The position numbers and the translations under genes are program-made. From Spirosoma aureum (GTDB lineage: Bacteria > Bacteroidota > Bacteroidia > Cytophagales > Spirosomataceae), in assembly GCF_011604685.1 (NCBI RefSeq), contig NZ_CP050063.1, positions 2,874,501 to 2,938,500 on the forward strand: a stretch of DNA of 64,000 nucleotides, given 5' to 3'. This document shows positions 1 through 7,909 of this stretch, piece by piece. Within the stretch, counting starts at the first letter, position 1, and the number at the start of each line of letters is the position of its first letter. The notes below the pieces were generated by a model, which saw only the letters and a list, made by a program, of their open reading frames with translations, did no database searches and was not told the DNA's origin.

Positions 1-840
1 TTTACGATACAGGCGATTCCGATTCCTACCCGATTATTAAAACCCACCTTACTCGAAGGGAACTGGTTAAGTAAGCGTAACGCAACCGATGTGGTATTGA
101 ATCAGTTAGCCCGCGCCGTATCGCCGGGTATCAAACTAGGTGACACCCTAACGCTATCCGTCGACGGAAAAGCAACAACCTGGAATGTGATCGGATTTAC
201 GGAAGATGTTGGTTCTCCGGCAACCGCTTATGTTTCTTCAGATGCCTTTGCCAGGTACATGGCTACTGACGGACGCTCTACATCATTGCGTATTGCGTTT
301 ATGGATCGGAATAAAGCGTATGCCGCAGACAAAACCCGTGCAGTTGAAAAAGTACTTGAGCGAGATAATATCCCCGTTCGTTCGAGCGTTCCGGTCTGGC
401 TGTTGCATAATGCCATTGCGGGCCACATGAAGATCTTAATAAATTCACTACTGGCAATGGCCATACTCATGGCATTGGTCGGTACGCTTGGGTTACTGTC
501 TACGATGAGTATGAATGTTATGGAGCGAACGCGCGAAATCGGTGTGATGCGGGCCATTGGCGCAACGCCACGAAAAATCAGAAACCTGATTGTGTGGGAG
601 GGACTGGCAATTGGGGCCATAAGTATTGTACTCGCCTTTGGATTCTCTCTTCTTCTATCAACCTATCTTGGGCGTTTTATTGGCAATATGGCTTTCCGTA
701 CGCAATTAGGACTCATAATTTCACCGCTTGCTTGTAGTATCTGGGTCGGAATTATTATAGCCGGTTCCTATCTGGCAACTTTATTTCCAGCGCGCCGGGC
801 AAACAAGCTCACCACACGCGAAGCCCTGGCTTATGAGTAA
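1..840 (+). CDS. ABC transporter permease, MacB/FtsX type (C-terminal part)
   Basis: The reading frame is open from the first base, so the gene is cut at its 5' end by the window; 279 residues remain. The first ~130 residues look like the extracytoplasmic MacB-type core domain. Hydrophobic segments follow at roughly residues 170-195, 215-240 and 245-270, the FtsX-domain layout. The stretch MNVMERTREIGVMRAIGA is the classic FtsX/MacB coupling-helix signature, and the protein ends with the usual PARRANKLTTREAL tail. Such permeases work with a LolD/MacB-type ATPase in export or lipoprotein release; the substrate cannot be read here. A GTG at 91 could be mistaken for a start, but homologous-looking sequence continues upstream of it. 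A strong terminator follows. Confidence 0.85.
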   Translation, partial: FTIQAIPIPTRLLKPTLLEGNWLSKRNATDVVLNQLARAVSPGIKLGDTLTLSVDGKATTWNVIGFTEDVGSPATAYVSSDAFARYMATDGRSTSLRIAFMDRNKAYAADKTRAVEKVLERDNIPVRSSVPVWLLHNAIAGHMKILINSLLAMAILMALVGTLGLLSTMSMNVMERTREIGVMRAIGATPRKIRNLIVWEGLAIGAISIVLAFGFSLLLSTYLGRFIGNMAFRTQLGLIISPLACSIWVGIIIAGSYLATLFPARRANKLTTREALAYE

Positions 841-845
841 TGAAC

Positions 846-911
846 GGTTTGCCTACTGAGCTTCCTGAACGTTTCATCTTTTGGAAAGCTCAGTAGGTAA
901 CCTTTTTTTTT
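846..911 (+). terminator. Intrinsic terminator after the ABC permease
   Basis: A long inverted repeat (GGTTTGCCTACTGAGCTTCC pairing with its near-complement ending in AGTAGGTAACC) begins 6 bases after the permease stop and is followed by a run of nine T. It ends + strand transcription. Confidence 0.85.
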
Positions 912-1083
912 GAGCAGTACCGAAATTGATAAGACCGTTGAAGCCCGCTAACCTCCGATTCCTGATTTCAAACCACGGTTAGTTGTTTTAGTAGCCTATG
1001 TGTGTCCAAATATATTCGGAATGGTAATACTTTCGTAACATTATGCTCCGAAATTGTATCTAGCTTGACGTAAACACATCAAT

Positions 1084-1602
1084 ATGCGTATCGACTGTGG
1101 CCCTTGTGTTATCCGCTCCTGGCAGCATGGCGATGAACAACGCCTGCACATCCATGCCAACAACAAAGGTATCTGGCTTAATCTGCGGGATCGATTCCCA
1201 CATCCCTACACCCAAACGGATGCACAGGTATGGATTAACCATGTAATTGATCAAAGGCCAGAAATCGGCTTTGCCATTGATGTCACTGGTGAAGCCGTGG
1301 GAGCCATTGGTTTAGAGTTGCACCAGGATATTGAGCGTTGTTCGGCCGAAGTGGGCTACTGGCTGGGCGAGCGCTATTGGGGCAAGGGAATCGTGACGGC
1401 GGCCTTAAAAGCCGTAACCGAGTATGGCTTTAGCCAGTTTGAATTAACCCGAATCTATGCCGTCCCTTTTGTACGAAATACGGCTTCCATAAAAGTACTG
1501 GAGAAGGTGGGTTATCAACGGGAAGGTATAATGCGTCGAAGCGCTGTCAAGAATGGCGAGGTATTAGATCAGGCCTTATATGCCTATACGACAGATCAGT
1601 AA
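1084..1602 (+). CDS. GNAT family N-acetyltransferase (RimJ/RimL-like)
   Basis: 172 residues, the normal size for a single GNAT domain of the RimJ/RimL type that acetylates protein N-termini or small amines with acetyl-CoA. Visible signatures are SAEVGYWLGERYWGKGIVTAAL (residues ~95-117), matching GNAT motif A with the Q/R-x-x-G-x-G/A region as YWGKGIVT, followed by FELTRIYAVPFVRNTASIKVLEKVGYQREG, the motif B region typical of RimJ-like enzymes. The ATG at 1084 puts the fold at the right distance. It stands alone between a terminator and an empty stretch, so neighbours do not suggest a substrate. Confidence 0.85.
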   Translation: MRIDCGPCVIRSWQHGDEQRLHIHANNKGIWLNLRDRFPHPYTQTDAQVWINHVIDQRPEIGFAIDVTGEAVGAIGLELHQDIERCSAEVGYWLGERYWGKGIVTAALKAVTEYGFSQFELTRIYAVPFVRNTASIKVLEKVGYQREGIMRRSAVKNGEVLDQALYAYTTDQ

Positions 1603-1954
1603 CTACGAAAACTAGATTGTCTGAATACACATCCGGGTTACTGAATCCATTCGGTGGCCTTCGCGTAAAGTTAGAATGAGCTTATTAACGTATTTGCGGA
1701 TTTTCCAGCATGATCGCATACGGCATGCCGGATTGTATACCTACCGATATTCGAACCTGAATCGTTCAGGCAGTGGCGAAAAGTGATCATCAATATTCCT
1801 GATCTATAGTGCTAAAGATCCGCCAGATGAGTACAACGTATTGATTTCCTGTGAACAAATCCGGCTGAAGACTTCAAATATCTAACAGAAACATAAAACG
1901 CGTTTAATCCGCAGTTCACAGGCGAGGCCGTACTTTGCGCAAACCAATGTACGC
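1603..1954. other. Intergenic stretch without a convincing gene
   Basis: 352 bases between the GNAT gene and the phosphoesterase. A 36-codon frame at 1676-1786 (starting MSLLTYLRIF) is the only notable open frame and resembles nothing I recognise. A TACTTTGC word at about 1929-1938, just upstream of the next gene, is one base short of the Bacteroidota -7 consensus TAnnTTTG and may be its promoter. Confidence 0.4.
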
Positions 1955-2875
1955 ATGAATCGTCGGGACGTAGTTAGGCGAATGGGTACGAGCCTTGCGG
2001 CTCTTTCTACTACTAAGTTAACTGCTGCTTCTCTGGCAGCAACATCAAAACAGCGTGTACTTCGAATCGCACATTTAACGGATGTGCATATTCAGCCGCT
2101 GGTTGGAGCCGTAAAAGGCTTTGAAAAGTGCCTTCACCATGCACAGGGGCTACCTGACAAACCTGATCTGATTATCAACGGCGGTGATGCGGTTATGGAA
2201 GCACATGGCCGTGGGCAGGATAGCGTTCGTCGGCAGTGGCGGCTTTATCAGGATGTTCTGCGGAGTGAGAACACATTACCCATTCTGAACTGTATTGGCA
2301 ATCACGATATCTGGTGTAAGCAGGAGACCACTGCCTGTTTTGAAGCAGGTCGTAAGTGGGCAATGGATGAGTTGCAGATGACGAGCCGGTATTACAGCCT
2401 TGACCGCAATGGCTGGCATATTATTGTTCTCGACAGCGTTCAGCCTAAAGCAGATGGAAGTTGGTATACGGCTCATATCGACGATGAACAATACCATTGG
2501 CTTGAAGCTGATTTAAGGGCAACTTCTGCCGAAACGCCGGTTCTGGTGATCTCACACGTTCCAATCCTGGCAGCCTGCGTATTTTTCGATGGGCAGCGTT
2601 TTGCCGGTGAAAACTGGAATATACCCGCCCGTTGGATGCACAGCGATACGGTTCGATTGACGAACCTGTTTCAGCGCCACCCAAACGTGAAATCAGCCCT
2701 GAGTGGTCACATTCATCTGGTCGACCGGGTCGATTATAACGGGATCTCCTATTTCTGTAATGGAGCCGTTAGTGGAGCATGGTGGTTTGGTAGGTATCAT
2801 CATACAGCCGCCGGGTATGCGGTCGTGGATTTATACGATGATGGCTCGCTAGAAAACACCTACGTCAATTATTGA
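1955..2875 (+). CDS. Secreted calcineurin-like metallophosphoesterase (Tat-type leader)
   Basis: 306 residues. The N-terminus MNRRDVVRRMGTSLAALS resembles a twin-arginine leader, so export to the periplasm is likely. The metallophosphoesterase metal-binding series is present in order: HLTDVHIQP (D-x-H), NGGDAVM (G-D), NCIGNHDIW (G-N-H-D), ISHVPIL (H) and SGHIHLVDR (G-H-x-H). This is a dinuclear-metal phosphohydrolase fold of the 3',5'-cAMP phosphodiesterase-like (CpdA/Icc) branch; the real substrate is unknown. The gene is monocistronic and ends just before a perfect palindrome shared with the convergent HIT gene. Confidence 0.87.
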   Translation: MNRRDVVRRMGTSLAALSTTKLTAASLAATSKQRVLRIAHLTDVHIQPLVGAVKGFEKCLHHAQGLPDKPDLIINGGDAVMEAHGRGQDSVRRQWRLYQDVLRSENTLPILNCIGNHDIWCKQETTACFEAGRKWAMDELQMTSRYYSLDRNGWHIIVLDSVQPKADGSWYTAHIDDEQYHWLEADLRATSAETPVLVISHVPILAACVFFDGQRFAGENWNIPARWMHSDTVRLTNLFQRHPNVKSALSGHIHLVDRVDYNGISYFCNGAVSGAWWFGRYHHTAAGYAVVDLYDDGSLENTYVNY

Positions 2876-2878
2876 TAC

Positions 2879-2929
2879 ACAAATAGGGTTATTGGAATTT
2901 GGGGAACAAATTCCAATAACCCTATTTGT
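2879..2929. terminator. Perfect 22-bp palindrome between convergent genes
   Basis: ACAAATAGGGTTATTGGAATT and its exact complement are separated by about seven bases. The hairpin lies between convergent genes and probably stops transcription from both sides. There is no long T run, so the strong stem is the main evidence. Confidence 0.7.
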
Positions 2930-2967
2930 AATGTGTTGATAGTCTGGGTGTAAAGTAGTTGCTTCGT

Positions 2968-3357
2968 TTACAGGTACTGCCGGATACGGGCTGCTGTTTC
3001 TGCGAGTTCCTCCTGGCTTGGCTTTAATTTATTATGGAAATTCATATCGGCCATTGAGTTGAGCGGAATCAGGTGAACGTGTGCATGAGGTACCTCCAGG
3101 CCAACAACCGCTACGCCAATGCGTTTGCAGAGAATCGCTTTTTCGATAGCCAGGGCCACCTTTTTGGCAAAAGCCATCAATCCGGTATACAGATCGTCGT
3201 CCAGATCAAAAATATAATCAACCTCTTTTTTGGGAATAACCAGCGTATGACCCGTAGTGGTCGGCATGACATCCAGAAAGGCCAGATAATCGTCGGTTTC
3301 AGCGATTTTATGAGCTGGAATTTCACCAGCGACGATGCGGGAGAAGATAGAGGGCAT
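2968..3357 (-). CDS. HIT family nucleotide hydrolase/transferase
   Basis: 129 residues, the size of an HINT-type protein. The histidine triad is visible as HAHVHLIP (H91, H93, H95; H93 is the expected nucleophile), and the N-terminus SIFSRIVAGEIPAHKIAE is the standard start of the family. HIT proteins hydrolyse adenosine phosphoramidates or dinucleoside phosphates. It lies 90 bases downstream of greA on the same strand and is probably co-transcribed; a long intercistronic hairpin fills the gap. The physiological substrate cannot be deduced. Confidence 0.93.
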   Translation of the reverse strand: MPSIFSRIVAGEIPAHKIAETDDYLAFLDVMPTTTGHTLVIPKKEVDYIFDLDDDLYTGLMAFAKKVALAIEKAILCKRIGVAVVGLEVPHAHVHLIPLNSMADMNFHNKLKPSQEELAETAARIRQYL

Positions 3358-3365
3358 AAAAAATG

Positions 3366-3434
3366 GCTAATGTGAACAGGATAATGACTGATGCAAGATA
3401 GGAGCCAGTACTCATTATCCAGTTCACATTAGTC
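3366..3434. repeat. Intercistronic hairpin between greA and the HIT gene
   Basis: The words GGCTAATGTGAAC and GGATAATGA (3366-3390) recur as their complements at 3406-3434, giving a stem of about 24 pairs with a few mismatches. There is no T run on the minus strand, so a role in mRNA processing or stability is as likely as termination. Confidence 0.6.
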
Positions 3435-3447
3435 ATTATCCATTGGT

Positions 3448-3921
3448 TTACCGGGCAATTTCAACGACTTCAAATTCCATAATCCCAGCGGGCACTTTAA
3501 TTTCGGCGGTATCGCCAACTCGCTTGCCCAGGAGCCCTTTGCCGATTGGAGAACCCACCGAAATCCGGCCTGATTTTAAATCAGCTTCTTCCTCCGAAAC
3601 GAGCGTATAGAGCATTTCCGCCCCATTTTTCTTATTCTTGATTTTTACCTTCGATAAAACGGATACCTGGGAGGCATCAATCGTGGATTCATCCAGAATA
3701 CGGGCGTTCGACAACACTTCTTCGAGTTTCGATATTTTTAACTCATGAAGGCCCTGAGCATCTTTTGCAGCATCATATTCGGCATTTTCGCTAAGGTCAC
3801 CTTTATCGCGGGCTTCAGCAATCTGGCGGGCAATTTCAGTCCGGCCTTTAGTTTTCAGGTCATTCAGCTCTGCCTTGAGCCGGTTGAGTCCTTCTTCGGT
3901 ATAATAAGAAATTTTTGCCAT
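3448..3921 (-). CDS. greA: Transcription elongation factor GreA
   Basis: 157 residues, typical for GreA. The N-terminal coiled-coil carries the acidic tip region ARDKGDLSENAEYDAAKDAQ, which enters the RNA polymerase secondary channel and stimulates cleavage of backtracked RNA. The C-terminal half holds the FKBP-like GreA/GreB domain (DLKSGRISVGSPIGKGLLGK). The start MAKISYYTEEG matches Bacteroidota GreA. An intrinsic-terminator-like hairpin lies about 60 bases upstream of the start codon on the same strand (see 3978-4008), suggesting control by premature termination. HIT follows downstream. Confidence 0.96.
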   Translation of the reverse strand: MAKISYYTEEGLNRLKAELNDLKTKGRTEIARQIAEARDKGDLSENAEYDAAKDAQGLHELKISKLEEVLSNARILDESTIDASQVSVLSKVKIKNKKNGAEMLYTLVSEEEADLKSGRISVGSPIGKGLLGKRVGDTAEIKVPAGIMEFEVVEIAR

Positions 3922-4239
3922 AATACGTACGTAACTTACTTACTCGTTTTTTTCACATTGGGTTTTGGGTTGCTCCTAAAACAAAAAGAACGGTACACCG
4001 ACCGTTCTGCAACCAAATTGGTTTTCTTTGCAGCCGTGTCAGCGTCGCCGTCGGGAGACCGAAGCGAGCGGTTTAGGGATATGATAGTCTGTTCGTCGCA
4101 TGGGCATAACCGTTTGCCGGTCGATCACTTCTGACGAGACACGTTTGGAGCAACGCATCGTTGATACAAAAATAGAAATACTTCCCGGCTATATCAACAG
4201 TTGACTGATCTGCTGGTACAAAAACTGAGTTAAGGATTC
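3922..4239. other. Divergent greA/fmt intergenic region
   Basis: 318 bases that must hold the promoters of greA (minus) and fmt (plus). The greA side carries the candidate attenuator. No unambiguous TAnnTTTG promoter word was found for fmt, and no credible small gene; an open frame on the plus strand here is largely antisense to greA. Confidence 0.5.
3978..4008 (-). promoter_or_regulatory. Candidate attenuator in the greA leader
   Basis: Read on the minus strand, AGAACGGT and ACCGTTCT form an 8-bp stem with a 6-base loop, followed directly by TTTTTGTTTT. No minus-strand gene lies upstream that it could terminate, so it sits in the greA 5' leader. The pair GGTTGC/GCAACC (complement positions 4009-4014 and 3968-3973) flanks the hairpin and could close a larger alternative structure. 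Function is inferred. Confidence 0.55.
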
Positions 4240-5163
4240 ATGAATAAACCACTTCGCATTGTATTTATGGGTACGCCCGATTTTGCCGTTGCCAGCCTGC
4301 AACGACTACTGGGCGGTGGCTGCAATGTCGTTGCCGTTGTAACAGCTCCTGACCGTCCATCGGGGCGCGGTTTGCAGCTTACTCCCTCTCCTGTAAAGAA
4401 AGCGGCTGAAGAGGCCAACTTACCAGTACTGCAACCTGAAAAACTGCGTGATCCAGCGTTTCTGGAACAACTGGCGAGTTATGAAGCTGACTTACAGGTG
4501 GTCGTAGCGTTTCGGATGTTGCCCGAGATTGTCTGGGCGATGCCCACTATTGGAACGTTTAACCTGCATGGATCATTGTTGCCCCAGTATCGGGGAGCCG
4601 CTCCCATCAACTGGGCCATCATCAACGGCGAAACGCAGACGGGAGTCACTACGTTTTTTATTGAAAAAGAAATTGACACGGGCCAGATGATTTTTCAGGA
4701 TTACGAACCCATTTATCCCGACGACAACGCCGGAACCGTGCATGATCGGCTCATGGAGCGTGGCGCTGCGCTGGTCCTGAAAACCGTTCGGGCTATCGAA
4801 GAGGGCGAGTATCCACGAACACCTCAACCTACGGCTGATGCGTTGAAACCGGCCCCGAAACTAAGCCGTGAAACCACCGAGATCGATTGGAATCAATCAG
4901 TACATACTATCCGGAATTTCGTTCGCGGTTTGTCGCCTTACCCATCGGCCTGGACGATGATTAACGGAAAATTCTTTAAAGTCTATGCGGTTACAGTGGC
5001 CAATGACTCACCTTTTGCGGCTGAAGTAGGGGAGGCCTATACCGATAACAAAAAGACAATTCTGGTTCGGGCGGACGATGGCTGGTTAAGCCTTGATTCG
5101 ATCCAGGCCGAGGGAAAACGGCGAATGACCGCTGAGGAGTTTTTACGGGGGAATCGCCTTTGA
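4240..5163 (+). CDS. fmt: Methionyl-tRNA formyltransferase
   Basis: 307 residues, full length. The enzyme formylates initiator Met-tRNA using 10-formyltetrahydrofolate. The start KPLRIVFMGTPDFAVASLQ and the catalytic block FNLHGSLLPQYRGAAPINW are textbook Fmt, followed by ETQTGVTTFFIEKEIDTG. The C-terminal OB-like domain is visible (FVRGLSPYPSAWTMINGK). The ATG at 4240 is the first in frame and fits the family N-terminus. folA is two genes downstream on the same strand, a loose functional link through folate. Confidence 0.96.
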   Translation: MNKPLRIVFMGTPDFAVASLQRLLGGGCNVVAVVTAPDRPSGRGLQLTPSPVKKAAEEANLPVLQPEKLRDPAFLEQLASYEADLQVVVAFRMLPEIVWAMPTIGTFNLHGSLLPQYRGAAPINWAIINGETQTGVTTFFIEKEIDTGQMIFQDYEPIYPDDNAGTVHDRLMERGAALVLKTVRAIEEGEYPRTPQPTADALKPAPKLSRETTEIDWNQSVHTIRNFVRGLSPYPSAWTMINGKFFKVYAVTVANDSPFAAEVGEAYTDNKKTILVRADDGWLSLDSIQAEGKRRMTAEEFLRGNRL

Positions 5164-5239
5164 TCACTAGTATCTAACCGGCTAATTTTGTGATTAACCG
5201 AACTCAGTTTGCTTTTATTCCTCCTAAAACCGTTCACAT

Positions 5240-6226
5240 ATGAAATTATTTATCGCTTTCTGCCTTCTGATTACAACCAGTGCAACACAAGCTCAAACGG
5301 CAACCTATGCTGAAAAATTAGGCTTCCCGAAAGGGAAAAAGGTGGTCATTTTTCACGTAGACGATGCCGGAATGAGTTATGAATCGAACGTCGGAACGAT
5401 CAACGCCATCGATAAAGGCATTGCCAATTCGACGAGTATTATGATGCCCTGTGGATGGGTTCCGCAATTCTTCAAGTATCTCAAAAAGAATCCAAATGTG
5501 GATGCGGGGGTTCACCTCACTCTGACATCAGAATGGGATAACTACCGGTGGTCGCCGTTGGTCGGGCGCGACAAAGCCCCCGGTTTGTACGATGAACAGG
5601 GGGCGTTCTGGCATTCGGTGGCGCAGGTCGTAGAACACGCATCGGTGGAGGAGGTAGATGCTGAAATCAGGGCACAACTGGCTCGTTATCGGTCGTTTGG
5701 ATTTCAGCCAACGCATATGGATTCACACATGGGTACGCTCTTCCAGCCGAAGTTTGTGATGAGCTATGCCAAGCTGGCAATGGAGGAAAAAATTCCGATC
5801 CTTTTTCCCGGCGGCCATGCGTCGTTAATTATTAAGGCAAACAATGTGCCTGCTGACTTACAGAAGCTGATTCACCAGGTTGGTCAGCAGCTTTGGGATG
5901 CGGGGCTCCCGGTTCTGGATGATCTGGACGGTACGAGCTATGGCTGGACTTTGCCTGCGGGTACGCCTGTAACCGATGAAAACGTACAGAAGTACAAGAC
6001 CCAGAAATTCATTGAGCTGCTGAAGTCGGCTCAACCGGGTCTAACGTATATTATCATGCACTGCACGGCACCAACTGCAACATTTGATCAGATCAGTAGT
6101 TCGGGTCAAACCCGAAACGGTGATATGCTGGCCATGATGGACCCGGCGCTGAAGGCATTTGTCGAGAAAGAAGGTATCATTGTTACAACCTGGCGCGAGC
6201 TACTGGAAAGGCGCAAAAAAATGTAA
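5240..6226 (+). CDS. Secreted YdjC/ChbG-family carbohydrate deacetylase
   Basis: 328 residues with a clear signal peptide (MKLFIAFCLLITTSATQAQ). YdjC/ChbG enzymes are metal-dependent deacetylases of N-acetylated oligosaccharides. The metal and active-site elements can be read: FHVDDAGMSYESN (D-D), DAGVHLTLTSEW (H), and PTHMDSHMGTLF (H-x-x-H type). Unlike cytoplasmic ChbG, this one is exported, as in many Bacteroidota paralogues. It starts 76 bases after fmt and is followed closely by folA, with a stem-loop (about 6230-6268) in the gap. The exact sugar is not deducible. Confidence 0.85.
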   Translation: MKLFIAFCLLITTSATQAQTATYAEKLGFPKGKKVVIFHVDDAGMSYESNVGTINAIDKGIANSTSIMMPCGWVPQFFKYLKKNPNVDAGVHLTLTSEWDNYRWSPLVGRDKAPGLYDEQGAFWHSVAQVVEHASVEEVDAEIRAQLARYRSFGFQPTHMDSHMGTLFQPKFVMSYAKLAMEEKIPILFPGGHASLIIKANNVPADLQKLIHQVGQQLWDAGLPVLDDLDGTSYGWTLPAGTPVTDENVQKYKTQKFIELLKSAQPGLTYIIMHCTAPTATFDQISSSGQTRNGDMLAMMDPALKAFVEKEGIIVTTWRELLERRKKM

Positions 6227-6281
6227 CCAAGTGACTGGGTGAATGCTTCGAGGCATTTACTCAGTCAGTCATTCCATCCTT

Positions 6282-6803
6282 ATGAAAATTAGCTTAATTG
6301 CTGCGGTTGCGCAGAATGGGGTTATCGGTCGTGATAATGACTTACCCTGGCATTTACCCGATGATTTTGCGTTTTTCAAGCGAAAAACCAGCCATCACCC
6401 AATTATTATGGGCCGTAAATCGCTTGAATCGCTGGGAAAGCCGCTACCCAACCGTACAAACATTGTTATTACCCGAAATCCGGATTTTTCGGCCGGTGGT
6501 GTAATCATTGTTCATACTCTCAACGATGCTATTGCTGAAGCAACGAAAGTGATCGAGCAGGCGTCTGCCCATCTACCTGATGAAATTTTTGTAATTGGGG
6601 GCGCCGAGATTTATGCAATGGCCTTACCCATCGCAACAACATTATATTTGACCGAGCTTTATCAGGCTTTTGAGGGCGATGCGTATTTCCCGGCTTTTAA
6701 CAAAGACGACTGGCAGGAAGTTAGCCGCCGACCGCACCCCGCCGATGACCGACACGCGGTGGCCTTCGATTTTGTAGAGTATGAGCGAAAAAACGACCTG
6801 TAA
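6282..6803 (+). CDS. folA: Dihydrofolate reductase
   Basis: 173 residues. It reduces dihydrofolate to tetrahydrofolate with NADPH. Diagnostic motifs: ISLIAAVAQNGVIGRDNDLPWHLPDDF (the W-H-L-P-x-D active-site loop), IIMGRKSLESLGKPLPNRTNIV and EIFVIGGAEIYAMALP (nucleotide site). The ATG at 6282 gives the family N-terminus MKISLIAAV; an upstream ATG at 6243 would add 13 residues overlapping a stem-loop and is unlikely. A palindromic terminator follows. Confidence 0.96.
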   Translation: MKISLIAAVAQNGVIGRDNDLPWHLPDDFAFFKRKTSHHPIIMGRKSLESLGKPLPNRTNIVITRNPDFSAGGVIIVHTLNDAIAEATKVIEQASAHLPDEIFVIGGAEIYAMALPIATTLYLTELYQAFEGDAYFPAFNKDDWQEVSRRPHPADDRHAVAFDFVEYERKNDL

Positions 6804-6813
6804 CGGGTCTGAC

Positions 6814-6861
6814 AACCACCTTCCCGAACGTTTAACTGGCATTTCGGGAAGGTGAGGTTCT
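6814..6861. terminator. Hairpin between convergent folA and bestrophin genes
   Basis: AACCACCTTCCCGAA pairs with TTCGGGAAGGTGAGGTT (one bulged base), then CTTT. It starts 11 bases after the folA stop and abuts the bestrophin stop codon, so it may serve both strands. Confidence 0.7.
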
Positions 6862-7875
6862 TTACATTAGAATGTTGTCGACGGCCTGAACCCGCTGGGG
6901 AAGTTCAGTCTCACCGAGCATTTCGCGTAGATCAATTTCAATATTGCGGCAAATAGCCGTCATAGGAATGTCGTTGATGCTATTTTCAAATGGATTCTCA
7001 CTGGTGTCGCCTACAACCTCCATCGTATAAAATACCCAGGCAATTACTGTATAAAAAGGCACCGTTAACCATAGATGAGCAGGACTTACTTTACTCATTT
7101 CAGTGAGCAACCCAAACGGGAGGATACCGACGAACATCATCACAAACAAGTAACTGAAGAAAGCGTATTGCCTGGGAAACGGAAACGATTTAATCCGTTC
7201 ACAAGCACCCTGCTGCGAATAAAACTCCGTGAGCATTCGCTCCATGTCGGTGTGGTAATATTCTGAAATCAATCCGGCTGCGCGAAGTTCGCGAAGTTGC
7301 TTTGACTGGCACTTGATAATCTGCGTAGCCGGATTCTGTCGATTAACGAAATATTCGACCTCGTCGTCGTGCAAAAACAAACTCAATTCTTTATCCAGTT
7401 GTCCCTGGTTAAACGCCTGCTGTTTCTCAACGATGTTGGCACCGATGTTGACATCTTCCTGCCAGATTGGCCGACTGCGTAACTGGATTCGGAGCGCGTT
7501 CAGATAAGCAATGTGCCGGTAAATGAGCAATTGCTGAATACGATACAATTCGGCGGGTGGATAGCAGACCGGTGTATTAAGGGTACTGACGTAATCCATT
7601 ACTAAAATTCCCCACGATCGACTGGCATTAACCAGACTACCCCAGATGCGCCGGGCTTCCCACAAACGCTCATAAGAAGAGTTGCTTTTGAACCCGATGT
7701 AAAAAGCAACGGCAGTGCCTATAGTGGCAATGGGTACAAATGGCACAGCCAGAAATGTCCAGCCAGCCCACACATATAACGAACAGATAATGAACGAGTA
7801 TACGGCAAAAAAAAGGACAGCACGCCAGGCAAATGGGGCTATAATGCGAAAAGGAATACGTTTAGCTGTATACAT
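6862..7875 (-). CDS. Bestrophin-family ion channel
   Basis: 337 residues, the usual length of bacterial bestrophins (formerly UPF0187), which form pentameric chloride or cation channels in the inner membrane. The signature GFKSNSSYERLWEARRIWG follows the second membrane helix (residues ~60-80). Further hydrophobic segments occur at ~25-50, ~235-260 and ~270-290, and a C-terminal ENPFENSINDIPM motif corresponds to the D/E-NPF sequence of the family. It closes the minus-strand run of signalling genes; the gap to the upstream gene is only 34 bases, so co-transcription is likely. Confidence 0.9.
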   Translation of the reverse strand: MYTAKRIPFRIIAPFAWRAVLFFAVYSFIICSLYVWAGWTFLAVPFVPIATIGTAVAFYIGFKSNSSYERLWEARRIWGSLVNASRSWGILVMDYVSTLNTPVCYPPAELYRIQQLLIYRHIAYLNALRIQLRSRPIWQEDVNIGANIVEKQQAFNQGQLDKELSLFLHDDEVEYFVNRQNPATQIIKCQSKQLRELRAAGLISEYYHTDMERMLTEFYSQQGACERIKSFPFPRQYAFFSYLFVMMFVGILPFGLLTEMSKVSPAHLWLTVPFYTVIAWVFYTMEVVGDTSENPFENSINDIPMTAICRNIEIDLREMLGETELPQRVQAVDNILM

Positions 7876-7909
7876 GATTTGAGCACAAGTTTAAGTGGGA
7901 TGAAGTGCC

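Noticed and set aside
1676..1786. 36-codon open frame in the gap after the GNAT gene
   Set aside because: No recognisable motif, no good start context, and length within chance expectation; kept only as a note.
3745..4134. Plus-strand open frame overlapping greA and its leader
   Set aside because: Over half is antisense to greA, and its protein has no family look; the leader hairpin explains the rest.
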